From contig NZ_CP021913.1 in NCBI RefSeq assembly GCF_002814095.1, forward strand, positions 620,001-684,000: a stretch of DNA of 64,000 nucleotides. The letters run 5' to 3'. The stretch comes from Sagittula sp. P11. Its GTDB lineage: Bacteria > Pseudomonadota > Alphaproteobacteria > Rhodobacterales > Rhodobacteraceae. The translations under genes and the position numbers were made by a program. This document shows positions 34,665 through 43,497 of the stretch, piece after piece (the first letter of the stretch is position 1; each line of letters starts with the position of its first letter). The notes beneath the pieces were generated by a model that was not told the origin of the DNA, did not search any database, and saw only the letters and a program-made list of their open reading frames with translations.

Positions 34665-35954
34665 ATGCAAGACCGCCTGCGCGCCATGTTCTGTGACCAC
34701 CTCTCGATCTGCCGGGGGAAGTATCTGCCGGGATCGAAGATCGGCGACGAAAGCAGCCGTTTCGCCCGCGCGACCTTTGGCGTGCATTACGACCGCGACC
34801 TGCTGCTGGACGCGCCGCACGCCAAGGTGCGCGAGGGGATGCCCGACATGGAACTGCGCTGGCAGGCCTCCGACATCCGCGAGGGGTGGGAACCGTCGAC
34901 CCGCGTGGTTCTGGGCGACCTCTACGACGAGGACGGCCCCCTGCCGCTCTGCCCCCGCGGCGCGCTGAAACGCGCCATCGCGGACTGGGAGAAGCTGGGC
35001 CTCAAACCAAAGCTCGGGATCGAGCTGGAGGCCTTCGCCCTCCAGGGCGATGAGACCGGGCGCCTGCGGCCCTACGATGCGCCGGGCGGCGTGGTCTACG
35101 GCACCGGCCCCTTCGCCGATCCAATGCACATCAACGATATGATCTGGGCCAAGGCCGAGGCGCTCGGGTTCCGGCTGGACATGATCACCGCCGAATATGA
35201 CAGCCCGCAGTATGAATACACGCTGACCTTTGACGACGCGCTGAAGGCGGTGGACGATATCGTGCTGTTCCGCCAGATGGCCCGGGAGATCGCGCTGAAC
35301 CACGGCGTCGTGCTGACCTTTCTGCCGAAGCCCATCCCGGAACTGGGCGGCTCCGGCATGCACATCAACTTCTCCTTCGCCGACGAGGGCGGCCGGAACG
35401 CACTGTCGACCGGGCCGAAAGGTGGCCCCGATCACCTGAACGACCTGTCGCGCGGTTGCCTTGCCGGGCTGGTGCGCCACCACAAGGGGCTGGCCGCGCT
35501 GGTGGCACCGACGACCGGCAGCTACCTGCGCCTGCAACCCGGCGCGATGTCGGGCTACTGGAGGAACTGGGGCGGTGACCATCGCGGCGTGACCACGCGC
35601 ATCTCGACCGAGGGCGGCGCCAAGGCACGGCTGGAACACCGGATGGCCGATGCTTCCGCCAATCCCTACACCGCCGCCGCCGCCGTGCTTCAGGCCGCGC
35701 GTCTGGGGGTAGAGGGCAAGTACGATCTGCCACCGATGGAGACGGGCGACGGCTTCGACCGCATCGATGCCAAGGAGAGCACGGCGCAGAACCTGCGGCA
35801 GGCGGTGCGTGATCTGTCCGCCGACACCGCGCTGGCAGAGGCCGTGGGACCGGAGCTTTGCGCGCATCAGGTCTTCATGAAGGAGCGCGAGTTCCGAAAG
35901 ACCCGCGACCTTGAACCGAACGCCCTTCTCGATTTCTACGTGTGGTTCGTGTGA
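34665..35954 (+). CDS. Glutamine-synthetase-like ligase (gamma-glutamyl amide synthetase type)
   Basis: A 429-residue glutamine synthetase family protein of the short group that ligates glutamate to amines (PuuA, IpuC, GMA synthetase-like). Conserved blocks: GIELEAFALQ (metal Glu), ITAEYDSPQYEYTL, GGSGMHINFSF, and RLEHRMADASANPYTAAAAVLQA, the active-site Arg and following segment. It lacks the adenylylation loop of GlnA. The ATG is preceded by the last repeat unit that supplies GAGGA. It overlaps the amidotransferase by one base. In combination these suggest glutamylation of an amine followed by hydrolysis. Confidence 0.87.
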   Translation: MQDRLRAMFCDHLSICRGKYLPGSKIGDESSRFARATFGVHYDRDLLLDAPHAKVREGMPDMELRWQASDIREGWEPSTRVVLGDLYDEDGPLPLCPRGALKRAIADWEKLGLKPKLGIELEAFALQGDETGRLRPYDAPGGVVYGTGPFADPMHINDMIWAKAEALGFRLDMITAEYDSPQYEYTLTFDDALKAVDDIVLFRQMAREIALNHGVVLTFLPKPIPELGGSGMHINFSFADEGGRNALSTGPKGGPDHLNDLSRGCLAGLVRHHKGLAALVAPTTGSYLRLQPGAMSGYWRNWGGDHRGVTTRISTEGGAKARLEHRMADASANPYTAAAAVLQAARLGVEGKYDLPPMETGDGFDRIDAKESTAQNLRQAVRDLSADTALAEAVGPELCAHQVFMKEREFRKTRDLEPNALLDFYVWFV

Positions 35955-36658
35955 TGCACATCGCCATCCTCATAACCAACACCGATTTCAGCGACTTCGC
36001 GGCGGCCCGCCCCGACGACGGCGAGAAGTTCGCGACCCTGCTGGGCACCGCCCGACCGGACTGGCGGTTCTCGCCTTCTTGGGTCTGCAAGGACGACTTC
36101 CCCGAGGACGTGTCGGCGTTCGACGGGCTGGTCATCACCGGAAGCCCGGCCAGCGTGACGGAGGATGCCCCGTGGATGCTGCGCCTGAAAAAGTTGGTGC
36201 TGGCGGCCATCGACCGGCGGCAAAAGGTGTACGGCGCCTGTTTCGGCCATCAGCTGATCGCGCGCGCGCTCGGCGCCCGGATCGTCCGCAATCCGGGTGG
36301 CTGGGGGCATGGCCTTCTGCCGCTGCACCGTGTCACGCCGATGCCATGGGCCATCGGTCCGGAGCAGATGCGGTTCTACGGCTCGCATATCGAGCAGGTG
36401 GCCGAGGCGCCCAAAGGCACTGACATCGTGTACGAGGGCGACGGTCTGCCGGTGGCCGGGCTGATGATGTGCGATCACCTGTTCACCGTGCAGCACCATC
36501 CGGAGATGTCGCACGGGTTCATCTGCGATCTGGTGGAGGAATACGCGGACGTGGTCGGCCCGGAGGTCACCGCGCGCGCCCGGCAGAGCCTTCACGAACC
36601 GGCCGACCGGAGCTTCATCGGCGAGGAGATCGCCCGCTTCTTCGAGTGGGGGCGCTGA
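35954..36658 (+). CDS. Class I glutamine amidotransferase (gamma-glutamyl hydrolase-like)
   Basis: A 234-residue class I GATase with nucleophile Cys96 in YGACFGHQL, and His182 and Glu184 in VQHHPEMS. It stands alone without a synthetase partner domain, as in GuaA-like stand-alone proteins, and it may hydrolyse gamma-glutamyl amides in the manner of PuuD, although PuuD belongs to a different subgroup. Translation is coupled to the ligase (TGATG) and to the IclR gene (TGATG). Start ATG chosen because of this overlap. Confidence 0.86.
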   Translation: MHIAILITNTDFSDFAAARPDDGEKFATLLGTARPDWRFSPSWVCKDDFPEDVSAFDGLVITGSPASVTEDAPWMLRLKKLVLAAIDRRQKVYGACFGHQLIARALGARIVRNPGGWGHGLLPLHRVTPMPWAIGPEQMRFYGSHIEQVAEAPKGTDIVYEGDGLPVAGLMMCDHLFTVQHHPEMSHGFICDLVEEYADVVGPEVTARARQSLHEPADRSFIGEEIARFFEWGR

Positions 36659-37449
36659 TGGGCACGATAACCAAGGCGCTGGACCTGCTGAACCATTTTA
36701 CCGCCGCGCGGGCGGAGATCGGGCTGGGCGAGTTCGCCCGCCTCGCCGGGCGCGACAAGGCGACGGTGCACCGTCACCTGACCGAGCTGACAGGGAACGG
36801 GTTCCTCGAACAGCATCCCGTCACGCGCGCCTACCGGCTCGGTCCTGCGCTCTTGCGGCTGGCCGGGGTGCGCGAGGCCGCCTTCCCGGTGCGCAAGCTG
36901 CTCCGGCCCATCGTGTCGGCGCTGGCCGAAGCGACCGGAGAGCTGGCCCATGCCTCGATCCTGCAGGGCGACGCGCTGTCGACGGTGGTTCATGCCGATC
37001 CCCACCTGCACGGCATCCAGGTTCATTTCGACGAGGCCGAGGTGCTGCCGCTGCACGCCACCTCCTCCGGGCTGGCGGTGCTGGCCTTCGGTCCGGAAGA
37101 TCTGCGCGCGCGCGTCCTGTCGCGGCCGCTGACGCATCACACCGGCAAGACGGTCACCGATCCGGCCCGCCTGAAGGCCATGATCGAAGACGTCCGGCAA
37201 AGCGGGCTCGCCCAATCGGACGGCACTTTCGACGCGGAGGTCGCCTCTCAGGGGGTGCCGATCTATGGCGAGGACGGACGGGTGATCGGCGCGCTGTCGG
37301 TCGCCGTTCCGGCTGTCCGCGCCCACCCGGACCGACTGGTCGAGATCGCAGACAAACTGCGCCATGCCGCCCGCGATGCCTCGCGCTCGCTGGGCGGGGC
37401 ATGGCCCGAGACACATGACACACGCCGGCCCACTCCGGCGGAACGATAA
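36658..37449 (+). CDS. IclR family transcriptional regulator
   Basis: A 263-residue IclR protein. The N-terminal winged helix is AGRDKATVHRHLTELTGNGFLEQ (about 29-51), followed by YRLGPALLRLAG, and the C-terminal effector domain is visible in LLRPIVSALAEATGELAHASIL, LPLHATSSGLAVLAF and GVPIYGEDGRVIGALSVAVP. IclR proteins bind small carboxylic acids. It is translationally coupled to the amidotransferase and is the only regulator gene in this cluster, so it likely controls the divergent promoters at 29.9-30.1 kb. Confidence 0.92.
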   Translation: MGTITKALDLLNHFTAARAEIGLGEFARLAGRDKATVHRHLTELTGNGFLEQHPVTRAYRLGPALLRLAGVREAAFPVRKLLRPIVSALAEATGELAHASILQGDALSTVVHADPHLHGIQVHFDEAEVLPLHATSSGLAVLAFGPEDLRARVLSRPLTHHTGKTVTDPARLKAMIEDVRQSGLAQSDGTFDAEVASQGVPIYGEDGRVIGALSVAVPAVRAHPDRLVEIADKLRHAARDASRSLGGAWPETHDTRRPTPAER

Positions 37450-37459
37450 GAGGCCCCCG

Positions 37460-38815
37460 ATGAAAGACAGCAACTTCCTCAAGGAAAACAACGCGCGCCA
37501 CCTGTGGCACCCGATGGCACATCCCGCCGACAGCCTTGCCAACCCGCCGGACATCATCGTCGGCGGCGAAGGGGTGGAGATCACCGATGTCGACGGCTTC
37601 CGCTCTGTCGATGCGGTGGGGGGCCTTTGGAACGTGAACCTCGGCTATTCCTGCCAGCCGGTGAAGGACGCCATTACCGAGCAACTCGACCGGCTGCCGT
37701 ACTACTCGATCTTCCGGGGCACATCGAACGACGCGGTGATCGAGCTGTCGTGGATGCTGAAGGAGTTCTTTGCGCCCGACGGGCTGAGCCGCGCCTTCTT
37801 CACCTCCGGCGGGTCGGATTCGGTCGAGGTGTCGCTGCGCCTCGCCCGGCAGTACCACAAGCTGCGCGGAGAGGCCGGGCGGACCAAGTTCCTGAGCCTC
37901 AAGAAGGGCTACCACGGCACGCATACGCTGGGCGCCTCGGTCAACGGCAACGCGAACTTCCGCACGCAGTACGAACCGCTGATGGCGGGCTGTTTCCACA
38001 TCCCCGCGCCCTACACCTACCGCAACCCGTTCAACGAGACCGACCCGGAGCGGCTGGCGCAGATGTGTCTTGCCGCGCTGGAGGACGAGATCGCCTTCCA
38101 GGGCGCAGGCACCATCGCCGCCTTCATCATGGAACCGGTGCTGGGCGCAGGCGGGGTCATCCCGCCGCACGCAAGTTTCATGCCCGGCGTGCGCGAGATC
38201 TGCGACCGCAACGGCATCCTTCTGATCGCCGACGAGGTCATCACCGCCTTCGGACGCACCGGCGACTGGACGGGCTCGCGCCATTGGGGCGTCCAGCCCG
38301 ACATGGCCTGCACCGCGAAGGCGATCACCAACGGGTACTTCCCCTTCGGCGCCGTCATGCTGTCGGACAAGATCGTGGAGGTGTTCGAATCCGACACCTC
38401 CGGCAAGGGCTCCATCGGGTCTGGCTACACCTATTCGGGCCACCCGGTCGGCGCGGCGGCGGCCATCGCCTGCCTGAAGGAAACGGAGCGGCTGTCGATC
38501 AAGGACAACGCGGCAGCGCGGGGGGCGCAGCTTTTCGAGGGGCTGAACGCGCTGAAGGAGAAGTTCGAGCTGATGGGCGACGTGCGCGGCGGGCATGGCC
38601 TGATGTGCGCGCTCGAGCTGGTGTCTGACCGGGGCTCCAAGACCGCGATCGACAAGAAGACCATCGGCCGGATCCACCGCGCCACCTATGAGGCAGGCGC
38701 GATGGTGCGGGTTTCCGGGCCGAATATCATCCTCTCGCCGCCGCTGATCCTGACGGCCGCGCATGTGGACACGATTCTTTCGGCGCTCGACGCCGGGTTC
38801 GCCTCAGTCGCATGA
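37460..38815 (+). CDS. Class III (omega) aminotransferase
   Basis: A 451-residue PLP enzyme of aminotransferase class III, resembling omega-amino acid/putrescine:pyruvate or taurine-type aminotransferases. It shows HLWHPMAHPADS at the start, TSGGSDSVEVSLRLARQYH (PLP phosphate site), LIADEVITAFGRTG (the Asp pairing with PLP) and PLP Lys287 in CTAKAITNGYFPFG. It converts a terminal amine to an aldehyde that the divergent ALDH could oxidise. It is 10 bp after the IclR gene and is followed by a strong hairpin. Confidence 0.9.
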   Translation: MKDSNFLKENNARHLWHPMAHPADSLANPPDIIVGGEGVEITDVDGFRSVDAVGGLWNVNLGYSCQPVKDAITEQLDRLPYYSIFRGTSNDAVIELSWMLKEFFAPDGLSRAFFTSGGSDSVEVSLRLARQYHKLRGEAGRTKFLSLKKGYHGTHTLGASVNGNANFRTQYEPLMAGCFHIPAPYTYRNPFNETDPERLAQMCLAALEDEIAFQGAGTIAAFIMEPVLGAGGVIPPHASFMPGVREICDRNGILLIADEVITAFGRTGDWTGSRHWGVQPDMACTAKAITNGYFPFGAVMLSDKIVEVFESDTSGKGSIGSGYTYSGHPVGAAAAIACLKETERLSIKDNAAARGAQLFEGLNALKEKFELMGDVRGGHGLMCALELVSDRGSKTAIDKKTIGRIHRATYEAGAMVRVSGPNIILSPPLILTAAHVDTILSALDAGFASVA

Positions 38816-38817
38816 CC

Positions 38818-38851
38818 CCTCGGCGCGTCCCGCAACCGGGGCGCGCCGAGG
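38818..38851. terminator. Bidirectional terminator hairpin
   Basis: CCTCGGCGCG (38818-38827) pairs perfectly with CGCGCCGAGG (38842-38851); the loop itself contains CCCG/CGGG pairing. It lies between the convergent aminotransferase (stop at 38815) and uxuA (stop at 38858). There is no T-run, but the placement and 10-bp stem support a two-way terminator. Confidence 0.6.
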
Positions 38852-38857
38852 CAGGGA

Positions 38858-40030
38858 TCAGGCCGCCTTCAGCGCGGTGATGACGCCGCGCATCTCGGCC
38901 ATGCCACGCATCCGCCCGATCAGCGGATAGCCGGGGAAATTGTCGCGGGTGAGGTCGTCGAGCAGGTCGTGACCATGATCGGGCCGCCAAGGGATATTGG
39001 CATCCGCACGGCCCTCTGCCCGCCTCCGCGCCTCCTCGTCCAGAAGGACGCGCGCAAGGGCCACCATGTCGGTGTCGCCCTCCAGATGCGCCGCCTCCTC
39101 GAACGACCCGTCGGGTTCCTTGCGGACGTTGCGCAGGTGGGCGAAGTGGATGCGGTCGGCGTGGGTCCGGGCGATGGCGACGGGATCGTTGGCAGGGCCC
39201 GCCCCCAGCGAACCGGAGCAAAGCGTCAGGCCGTTGGCGACGCTGTCGACCGCACCCATGACCCAAGCCACGTCCTCGGCGCCCGAGACGACCCTCGGCA
39301 GGCCCAGGATGTTGCGCGGCGGATCGTCCGGGTGCACGCAGAGCCGCACGCCAAGCTCTTCGGCGGTGGGCACCACCTCTTCGAGGAACCGTTTGAAGTT
39401 CGCGCGGATGTCGTCGCGGGTCATCCCGTCGTAGCGCGCCAGCGCCGCGCGGAGCTGTTCTATGTCGTAGCGGTCGTAGGCGCCCGGCAGGCCGCACATG
39501 ATCGCGTTCAGCAGCGCGGCATGGTCATCTTCGGAAGATTCCGCATGCCAAGCCGCCGCCTTCGTCACGACCTCGGCGGAATAGTCGTCCTCTGCCGCGG
39601 CGCGACCCAGCATGTGCAGCTCGAACGCCGCCATCTTCACCGCGTCGAAGCGCAGGCAGGTCCCGCCCGAGGCCACCGGCGCGGCAAGGTCCGTCCGGGT
39701 CCAGTCGATGAGGGGCATGAAGTTGTAGCAGATCGCGGTGACGCCCTCGGCGGCGAGGTAGGCCATCGACTGACGGTAATTCGCGAACAGCGTCCCGAGA
39801 TCGCCGGTGCCCAGCTTGATGTCTTCGTGCAGCGGCAGGCTTTCGCAGACGACCCATTCCATGCCCGCCGCGCGGATGCGGGACGTGCGTTCGGCGACCG
39901 CCTCCCGCGACCACACTTCGCCATAGGGGATCTCGTGCAGCGCGGTCACGATGCCGGATGCGCCTGTCTGGAGGATCTGGTTCAGCGAGATCGTGTCGAG
40001 ATCCCCATACCACCGCCAGCTTTCGATCAT
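38858..40030 (-). CDS. uxuA: Mannonate dehydratase
   Basis: A 390-residue UxuA converting D-mannonate to 2-keto-3-deoxy-D-gluconate in glucuronate catabolism. Family features: opening WRWYGDLDTISLNQILQTGASGIVTALHEIPYGE, VVCESLPLHEDIKLG, LCVHPDDPPRNILGLPRVVS (metal-binding His/Asp) and HFAHLRNV near the end; the tail GRADANIPWRPDHGHDLL is also typical. Length is normal. It stands alone, with a TGGTATACCA palindrome 47 bases upstream. Uxu/Kdg partner genes are not visible nearby. Confidence 0.93.
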   Translation of the reverse strand: MIESWRWYGDLDTISLNQILQTGASGIVTALHEIPYGEVWSREAVAERTSRIRAAGMEWVVCESLPLHEDIKLGTGDLGTLFANYRQSMAYLAAEGVTAICYNFMPLIDWTRTDLAAPVASGGTCLRFDAVKMAAFELHMLGRAAAEDDYSAEVVTKAAAWHAESSEDDHAALLNAIMCGLPGAYDRYDIEQLRAALARYDGMTRDDIRANFKRFLEEVVPTAEELGVRLCVHPDDPPRNILGLPRVVSGAEDVAWVMGAVDSVANGLTLCSGSLGAGPANDPVAIARTHADRIHFAHLRNVRKEPDGSFEEAAHLEGDTDMVALARVLLDEEARRRAEGRADANIPWRPDHGHDLLDDLTRDNFPGYPLIGRMRGMAEMRGVITALKAA

Positions 40031-40076
40031 ATCGTTCTCTTCCCTGCCAACCCGCCACCCGCGTGGCACGGGATTC

Positions 40077-40086
40077 TGGTATACCA
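40077..40086 (-). promoter_or_regulatory. UxuR/ExuR-like operator core TGGTATACCA
   Basis: A perfect 10-bp palindrome 47 bases upstream of uxuA. TGGTATACCA is the core of the GntR-family ExuR/UxuR operator known from proteobacterial hexuronate genes. The flanks (TTC before, TTC after) deviate from the AT-rich enterobacterial consensus. The regulator gene is not in the window. Confidence 0.55.
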
Positions 40087-40257
40087 TTCGCCGCGATTTG
40101 CAAACGCCGGGTGAAAAAGGGCGGGTCCGCGCGCCGAAATCAACCTTACGTCAACTTTTGCCCGACAACCCTTCCATTACCGCGCCCGTCATTGCAGTTT
40201 GCCGCAAAGGCACGGCGACGGTCGCCGGCCACGCAGCGAAGAAGGTCTTGCCCCCAG

Positions 40258-41286
40258 ATGCGCGCGTTCTGTCTCTTTGTCCTGCTGCTTGCGGGTCCCG
40301 TTGCCGCGCGGAGCGTGACCGACAGCGCAGGGCGCGTCGTCGAGATCCCCGACGAGGTGCAGACGGTCTTTGCCGCCGGTCCGACCGCAGCGGTGCTTAC
40401 CTATATCGTGAAGCCCGACACCCTGCCCGGCTGGCCGCGCGCCCTGCGTCCCGAGGAACGGACCTACATCGCCGCGCCCTACCGTGACCTGCCGGAAACC
40501 GGGCGGCTCACCGGACGCGGCGGTGAAGCGAACCTCGAGCGGGTGCTGTCCCTGCGGCCCGACCTGATCATCGACTTCGGTTCTGTCCTCGACACCTACA
40601 TCGATCTCGCGGACCGGGTGCAGGACCAGACGGGCATTCCCTACATCCTCGTCGATGGCCGGTTCGAGGCAACGCCAGACGCGCTGCGCCTCGTCGGAGA
40701 CATCCTCAGCGTGCCCGACCGCGGAGAGACGCTGGCCGCAGATGTCGAGGACACCTTTGCCCGGATCGACGCGATCCTGTCCGGCATCCCCGAAGAGGAC
40801 CGGCCGCGCGTCTACCTGGCGCGGGGGCCTGACGGGCTGGAGACCGGGATGAAAGGCTCCATCAACACCGAGATCATCGAGCGCGCCGGGGGCCGCAACG
40901 TGGCCGACGACGGCGGTGCGACGCGCGGGCTGGTGAACGCCTCGATGGAGCAGGTCATCGTCGCCAATCCGGACACCATTGTCACCTGGGACGACACTTT
41001 CTATCCAGGCGTCTTCGACGATCCGCTGTGGGCCGGGATCGACGCGGTGCAGAGCGGGCGTGTGTACCTTTCGCCGGTCGAGCCCTTTGGCTGGATCGAC
41101 GGCCCGCCCTCCGTCAACCGGATGATCGGGCTGATCTGGATGGCGGGGCTGCTGTATCCGGATCAATGGACGTCGGACCTGCGCGACGACACGCGCGCGT
41201 TCTACCGGCGCTACTATCACGTGGACCTCGACGAGGACGAACTGGACAGGCTTCTGGAATGGACGGACGGGCGACCCCCGAGGTAG
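40258..41286 (+). CDS. ABC transporter periplasmic binding protein (iron/cobalamin/siderophore family)
   Basis: A 342-residue periplasmic protein of the FepB/BtuF helical-backbone group. It has a signal peptide (MRAFCLFVLLLAGPVAA, cut before RSVTDSAG) and the opening VTDSAGRVVEIPDEVQTV common to the family, followed by NLERVLSLRPDLIIDFGS and FGWIDGPPSVNRMIGLIWMAGLLYP. Ligand is probably an iron chelate or a similar metal complex. The ATG has only a modest SD (GAAGAAGG, 12 bases away). It overlaps the permease gene by 28 bases. Confidence 0.88.
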   Translation: MRAFCLFVLLLAGPVAARSVTDSAGRVVEIPDEVQTVFAAGPTAAVLTYIVKPDTLPGWPRALRPEERTYIAAPYRDLPETGRLTGRGGEANLERVLSLRPDLIIDFGSVLDTYIDLADRVQDQTGIPYILVDGRFEATPDALRLVGDILSVPDRGETLAADVEDTFARIDAILSGIPEEDRPRVYLARGPDGLETGMKGSINTEIIERAGGRNVADDGGATRGLVNASMEQVIVANPDTIVTWDDTFYPGVFDDPLWAGIDAVQSGRVYLSPVEPFGWIDGPPSVNRMIGLIWMAGLLYPDQWTSDLRDDTRAFYRRYYHVDLDEDELDRLLEWTDGRPPR

Positions 41287-42305
41287 GCAACCCGCCAAGG
41301 GACCGCGCGGCACGCATCCTGACGGGGGCGACGCTGACCGGCGTGTTGATCGCGCTGGTCTGCATGACGGCCTTTGCCGCGATCATGATCGGCCCCTACG
41401 CCCTTTCCCCGGGCGAGGTGCTGGCCACGCTCGCGGGCCGGGGGGACACGCAATCCACCATCGTGGTCTGGAGGATCCGCCTGCCGCGCGTCGCCGCAGC
41501 ACTTATGGTGGGTGCGGCGCTGGCGGCGGCGGGGGCCAGTTACCAGGCGCTGTTCCGCAACCCGCTTGTATCGCCGGACATCCTCGGAGTATCCGCCGGG
41601 GCCGGGCTGGGCGCCGTCGCGGGCATCTTCCTGTCGCTGCCGGTCGTTGCGATCCAGGGCTCGGCCTTCGTCGGCGGCATGGTCGCAGTGGGGGTGGTCA
41701 TGCTGGTGGCCTCGGCGGTGCGCGGCACGGACCGGACCCTGTCGCTCGTGCTGATCGGCGTGGTGATCGGCGCGCTGGCAGGGGCGGTGACGTCGCTTCT
41801 GAAGGTCATGGCGGACCCCTACGACCAGCTTCCGGCGATCACCTTCTGGCTGCTGGGATCGCTCGCGGCCACCACCTCCGACGATATCATGCCCGCGCTG
41901 CCCCTCGTCCTGCTCGGTCTGGTGCCACTGTGGCTGTTGCGCTGGCGGATCAACGTGCTCTCCCTCGGCGACGAGGAGGCCCGGTCGCTCGGCATCGACG
42001 CCGGCCGAACCCGGTTCCTCGTCATCGCCGCAGCCACGCTTGTCACCGCGAGCGTGACCGCGCTGGCGGGCGTGGTCGGTTGGGTCGGGTTGGTGATCCC
42101 GCATATCGCGAGGATGATTGCCGGGCCGGGGTTTGGCAGGCTGCTGCCCACATCGGTGCTGATCGGCGCACTCTACCTGCTGGTGGTGGACACCGCCGCC
42201 CGCTCCCTTGCCGCCGCAGAGATCCCGCTTGGCATCCTCACCGCCGTCATCGGCGCGCCTTTCTTCGTCTGGCTCCTCGCCCGCGGGCGGCGGGGCTGGT
42301 CCTGA
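41259..42305 (+). CDS. ABC transporter permease, FecCD/BtuC family
   Basis: A 348-residue inner-membrane permease with about 9-10 membrane segments. Family blocks: VVWRIRLPRVAAALMVGAALAAAGASYQALFRNPLVSPDILGVSAGAG, and GVVGWVGLVIPHIARMIAGP near the C-terminus, which is the ATPase contact. The reading frame extends upstream, but the ATG at 41259 inside the end of the binding-protein gene gives the normal length. It overlaps the ATPase by one base (TGATG). Confidence 0.92.
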   Translation: MDGRATPEVGNPPRDRAARILTGATLTGVLIALVCMTAFAAIMIGPYALSPGEVLATLAGRGDTQSTIVVWRIRLPRVAAALMVGAALAAAGASYQALFRNPLVSPDILGVSAGAGLGAVAGIFLSLPVVAIQGSAFVGGMVAVGVVMLVASAVRGTDRTLSLVLIGVVIGALAGAVTSLLKVMADPYDQLPAITFWLLGSLAATTSDDIMPALPLVLLGLVPLWLLRWRINVLSLGDEEARSLGIDAGRTRFLVIAAATLVTASVTALAGVVGWVGLVIPHIARMIAGPGFGRLLPTSVLIGALYLLVVDTAARSLAAAEIPLGILTAVIGAPFFVWLLARGRRGWS

Positions 42306-43129
42306 TGCTGGTCGCACGCGATCTGTCCATCGGCTACGGACAGCAGGTGATCGGTTCCGGCCTTGGCCTAGAGGTGGCACCGGGCGACGTGCTGTGCCTG
42401 CTCGGTCCGAACGGCTGCGGGAAGACGACGCTGTTCCGCACGCTTCTGGGATTGCTGCCGCCGCTCTCGGGCGAGGTCCTGCTTTCCGGCAAGCCCATCA
42501 CCGCGCAGCGCCGGGCCGAGGTTGCGCGGCAGATCTCCTACGTGCCGCAGGCACACGCCCCGCCCTTCCCGTTCGAGGCGCTGGACGTCGTGCTGATGGG
42601 TCGGACCGCGCGCCTCGGCGCCTTCGGCCAGCCCTCCCGCACTGACCGGGAGGCGGCCTTTGCCGCCATGGTGCAACTGGGGATCGGAGACCTCGCCGCC
42701 TCCGACTACTCCCGCCTGTCCGGCGGCCAACGGCAACTGGTGCTGATCGCCCGCGCGCTTGCGCAGGAGGCACCGCTGATGGTCATGGACGAACCGACCG
42801 CCAGCCTCGACTTCGGCAACGAGGCGCAGGTGCTGGCGCGGATTTCCGCCCTGGCCCGCGCCGCGGCACATGGCGCTCATGGTGTCGTTCTGTCCACCCA
42901 CAACCCCGACCACGCCTTCCAGCTTGGCGCGCGCGTCCTGTTGATGAAGGCCGGGCAAAGGGTGGCGGAGGGCCCCTGCGACGAGGTGCTGACCACTCAG
43001 ACCCTGAGCGCGGTCTACGGCATCGGCGTCACGGTGGAGACCACGCCTTCGGGCCGCAAAGTCTGCCTGCCGGGCCTGCCCGCGGCACCATCCGGCGGCG
43101 CGCGGCGCGTGGGGGATGCGGGCCTGTGA
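42305..43129 (+). CDS. ABC transporter ATP-binding protein, FecE/BtuD type
   Basis: A 274-residue ATPase. Walker A LLGPNGCGKTTLFRTL, Q-loop QISYVPQAHAP, signature RLSGGQRQLVLIARAL, Walker B LMVMDEPTASLDFGN and the switch His in VVLSTHNPDHAF are all present. It powers the permease upstream. The C-terminal tail (about 255-274) is Gly/Ala/Pro-rich and unlike the family. It is the last gene of the three-gene importer. Confidence 0.93.
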   Translation: MLVARDLSIGYGQQVIGSGLGLEVAPGDVLCLLGPNGCGKTTLFRTLLGLLPPLSGEVLLSGKPITAQRRAEVARQISYVPQAHAPPFPFEALDVVLMGRTARLGAFGQPSRTDREAAFAAMVQLGIGDLAASDYSRLSGGQRQLVLIARALAQEAPLMVMDEPTASLDFGNEAQVLARISALARAAAHGAHGVVLSTHNPDHAFQLGARVLLMKAGQRVAEGPCDEVLTTQTLSAVYGIGVTVETTPSGRKVCLPGLPAAPSGGARRVGDAGL

Positions 43130-43191
43130 CGCCCTGACGATGCGATCTGACGTTGACGAGTTTACATGGCGGCAGACATGCTGCATCGATT

Positions 43192-43207
43192 GCTCAATCG
43201 ATTGAGC
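43192..43207. promoter_or_regulatory. 16-bp palindrome GCTCAATCGATTGAGC, LacI-type operator candidate
   Basis: Perfect 8+8 dyad with the AAxCGxTT centre found in LacI/PurR/GalR family operators. It lies about 300 bases upstream of the D-ribulokinase-like gene. No LacI-family gene is present in the window, so the binder would be encoded elsewhere. Confidence 0.5.
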
Positions 43208-43320
43208 GGCCCGATGGGGCGCGCCGGAGATGATCAAGCCCTCAAGCGAAACCGGGCTCATGTCCTGCAGCGGGGTATCTCGGGCGTAGCGCGCCGGGCC
43301 TGACTTGGAGGAGGAACCGG

Positions 43321-43497
43321 ATGTCCCAGACACGAAATCGCGCCGCCTGCGCAGCGGCAAGGACAGGTCAAGGCTCGGGCGGAATTAATGCGTGGTGCGG
43401 GAAGGAACTGGCCTGCGGTTGGCCACACGGCTCAGGCGGCTCGGACATGACGATGACACGGCACATGGCTTTCCCGCCCGAAAGAGAGGTTGACTGA
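43321..43497 (+). CDS. Possible 58-codon leader or remnant ORF
   Basis: An ATG 4 bases after GGAGGAGGAA (43307-43316), one of the best ribosome-binding sites in the window, opens a 58-residue frame that ends at 43497, two bases before the FGGY kinase ATG. The peptide (MSQTRNRAACAAARTGQG...) resembles no family and is Ala/Gly/Arg-rich. It may be a leader peptide, or the stump of a gene whose body was lost. Translation through it would be coupled to the kinase. Confidence 0.35.
   Translation: MSQTRNRAACAAARTGQGSGGINAWCGKELACGWPHGSGGSDMTMTRHMAFPPEREVD

Noticed and set aside
40031-40257. Cobalamin riboswitch before the FecCD-type importer.
   Set aside because: The B12-box and other conserved elements are not found in the 227 bases upstream, so cobalamin control is not supported.
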